Origin: an uncultured Desulfobacterales bacterium
GTDB lineage: Bacteria; Desulfobacterota; Desulfobacteria; Desulfobacterales; JAFDCJ01
Assembly: GCA_945787595.1 (NCBI GenBank)
Contig: CALZJV010000345.1
Coordinates: forward strand, 1 to 6,661
Length of the DNA: 6,661 bases
Reading direction: 5' to 3'
Shown here: piece by piece, positions 5,867 through 6,661 of the stretch
Layout: every line of letters starts with the position of its first letter
Numbering within the stretch: the first letter of the stretch is position 1
Notes under the pieces: model-generated
What the model was told of the DNA's origin: nothing
Database searches by the model: none
Seen by the model: only the letters and a program-made list of their open reading frames with translations
Translations under genes and position numbers: made by a program

Positions 5867-6661
5867 ATGATCGCCTATATTATTCGACGTATTTTTCAGG
5901 CCGCCATTGTTATGCTGGCCGTGGGCCTGATTGCCTTTAGCATGTTCACCTTTGTGGGGGATCCGATCGCCAGCATGGTGGGGCAGGATTCGACGAACGA
6001 GCAACGGGAGCTTATCGCTGAAAAGCTGGGGCTCAATGATCCGTTCTATATTCAGTACGCGCACTATCTGGGGCGCATGCTGCGGGGACAATTCGGGATT
6101 TCCTATCGACTCGGCGTTCCCGTGACGGAGCTTTTTAAAGAGCGCCTGCCGGCTACCCTGGAATTGAGCGGTGTGGCGGCCCTGTTTACCCTGGTGTTCG
6201 GCATTCCTCTGGGGGTGTATACGGGGCTCCACCGGGAAGGATGGATCAGCCGCTTTATATTGACCATATCGCTGGTGGGCATATCTTTGCCGACCTTTCT
6301 GATCGGTATTCTGCTCATCTTTTTATTCGGGGTGATCCTGGGTTTGCTGCCGTCTTTCGGTCGGGGTGAAGTGGTGCAGATCGGTTTCTGGTCTTCCGGT
6401 TTGTTTACCATGAGCGGCCTCAAATCCCTGATCATGCCCTCGGTAACCTTGGGGATGTTCCAGATGACCCTGATTTTGCGTCTGGTGCGGGCCGAAATGC
6501 TCGAGGTTCTCCGTACCGACTATATCAAGTTTGCCCGTGCCCGTGGACTGACCAACCGCGTAGTAAATTTCAGACATGCCCTCAAGAATACACTGGTGCC
6601 GGTGATGACCATCACCGGCCTGCAGATTGGCGGGCTCATCGCTTTTGCCATTATTACAGAA
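5867..6661 (+). CDS. ABC transporter inner-membrane permease, DppB/OppB type (partial, 3' end beyond window)
   Basis: The visible 265 codons encode the first of the two permease subunits that form the membrane channel for the binding protein encoded just upstream. The start MIAYIIRRIFQA followed by a first hydrophobic helix (about 11-30) is typical of the family. Then come the periplasmic part with LGLNDPFYIQYAHYL (54-68) and GQFGISY, the RLPATLELS motif (93-101), helices at about 100-120, 133-162 and 190-206, and the cytoplasmic EAA loop FARARGLTNRVVNFRHALKN (222-241) that contacts the ATPase. The reading frame is open at the window end; family members are usually 305-340 residues, so about 40-75 codons are missing. 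The ribosome binding site is weak (GGGAA around 5857-5861). This fits lower expression than the binding protein, as does the hairpin 16 bases upstream. The second permease and ATPase genes would be expected further right. Confidence 0.93.
   Translation, partial: MIAYIIRRIFQAAIVMLAVGLIAFSMFTFVGDPIASMVGQDSTNEQRELIAEKLGLNDPFYIQYAHYLGRMLRGQFGISYRLGVPVTELFKERLPATLELSGVAALFTLVFGIPLGVYTGLHREGWISRFILTISLVGISLPTFLIGILLIFLFGVILGLLPSFGRGEVVQIGFWSSGLFTMSGLKSLIMPSVTLGMFQMTLILRLVRAEMLEVLRTDYIKFARARGLTNRVVNFRHALKNTLVPVMTITGLQIGGLIAFAIITE

Overview
The window looks like chromosomal DNA of a Gram-negative, moderate-GC bacterium. The short dispersed repeats built on TGAAACCTGA/ACACCTGAAACC resemble spacer repeats I associate with Desulfobacterales-type Deltaproteobacteria. 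That taxonomic guess is weak and rests on general impression, not on a search.

Layout. Positions 1-873 carry no convincing gene. They hold a probable terminator for a gene to the left, a 22-bp-period direct repeat and an inverted-repeat element with a GC-rich hairpin. Positions 874-2094 (minus strand) encode a fold-type I PLP-dependent aminotransferase of about 406 aa, best started at a TTG. A 102-bp divergent spacer separates it from 2197-3435 (plus strand), a complete M20-type metal-dependent amidase of the hydantoinase/carbamoylase family (412 aa). Positions 3436-4202 are a 767-bp gap with a weak terminator candidate, a composite repeat, a 117-bp relic of a second copy of the aminotransferase 5' end (with a stop codon), a coding-like broken frame, a good sigma70-type promoter and a long leader. 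Positions 4203-5795 encode a periplasmic family 5 (Dpp/Opp type) solute-binding protein. A strong hairpin with a T-tract follows, and then the first inner-membrane permease of the same ABC transporter (from 5867), cut by the window end.

How the genes may work together. The transporter would import a peptide-like or N-substituted amino acid ligand. The M20 amidase would release a free amino acid by cutting an N-carbamoyl or similar amide bond, and the aminotransferase would pass its amino group to a 2-oxo acid. The families are clear from motifs; the shared pathway is inferred from proximity only. The strongest unusual signal is the aminotransferase relic at 3601-3717. It shows that a second, about 87% identical copy once lay next to the transporter, and it independently supports the TTG start of the intact gene. 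No clearly novel system was found.
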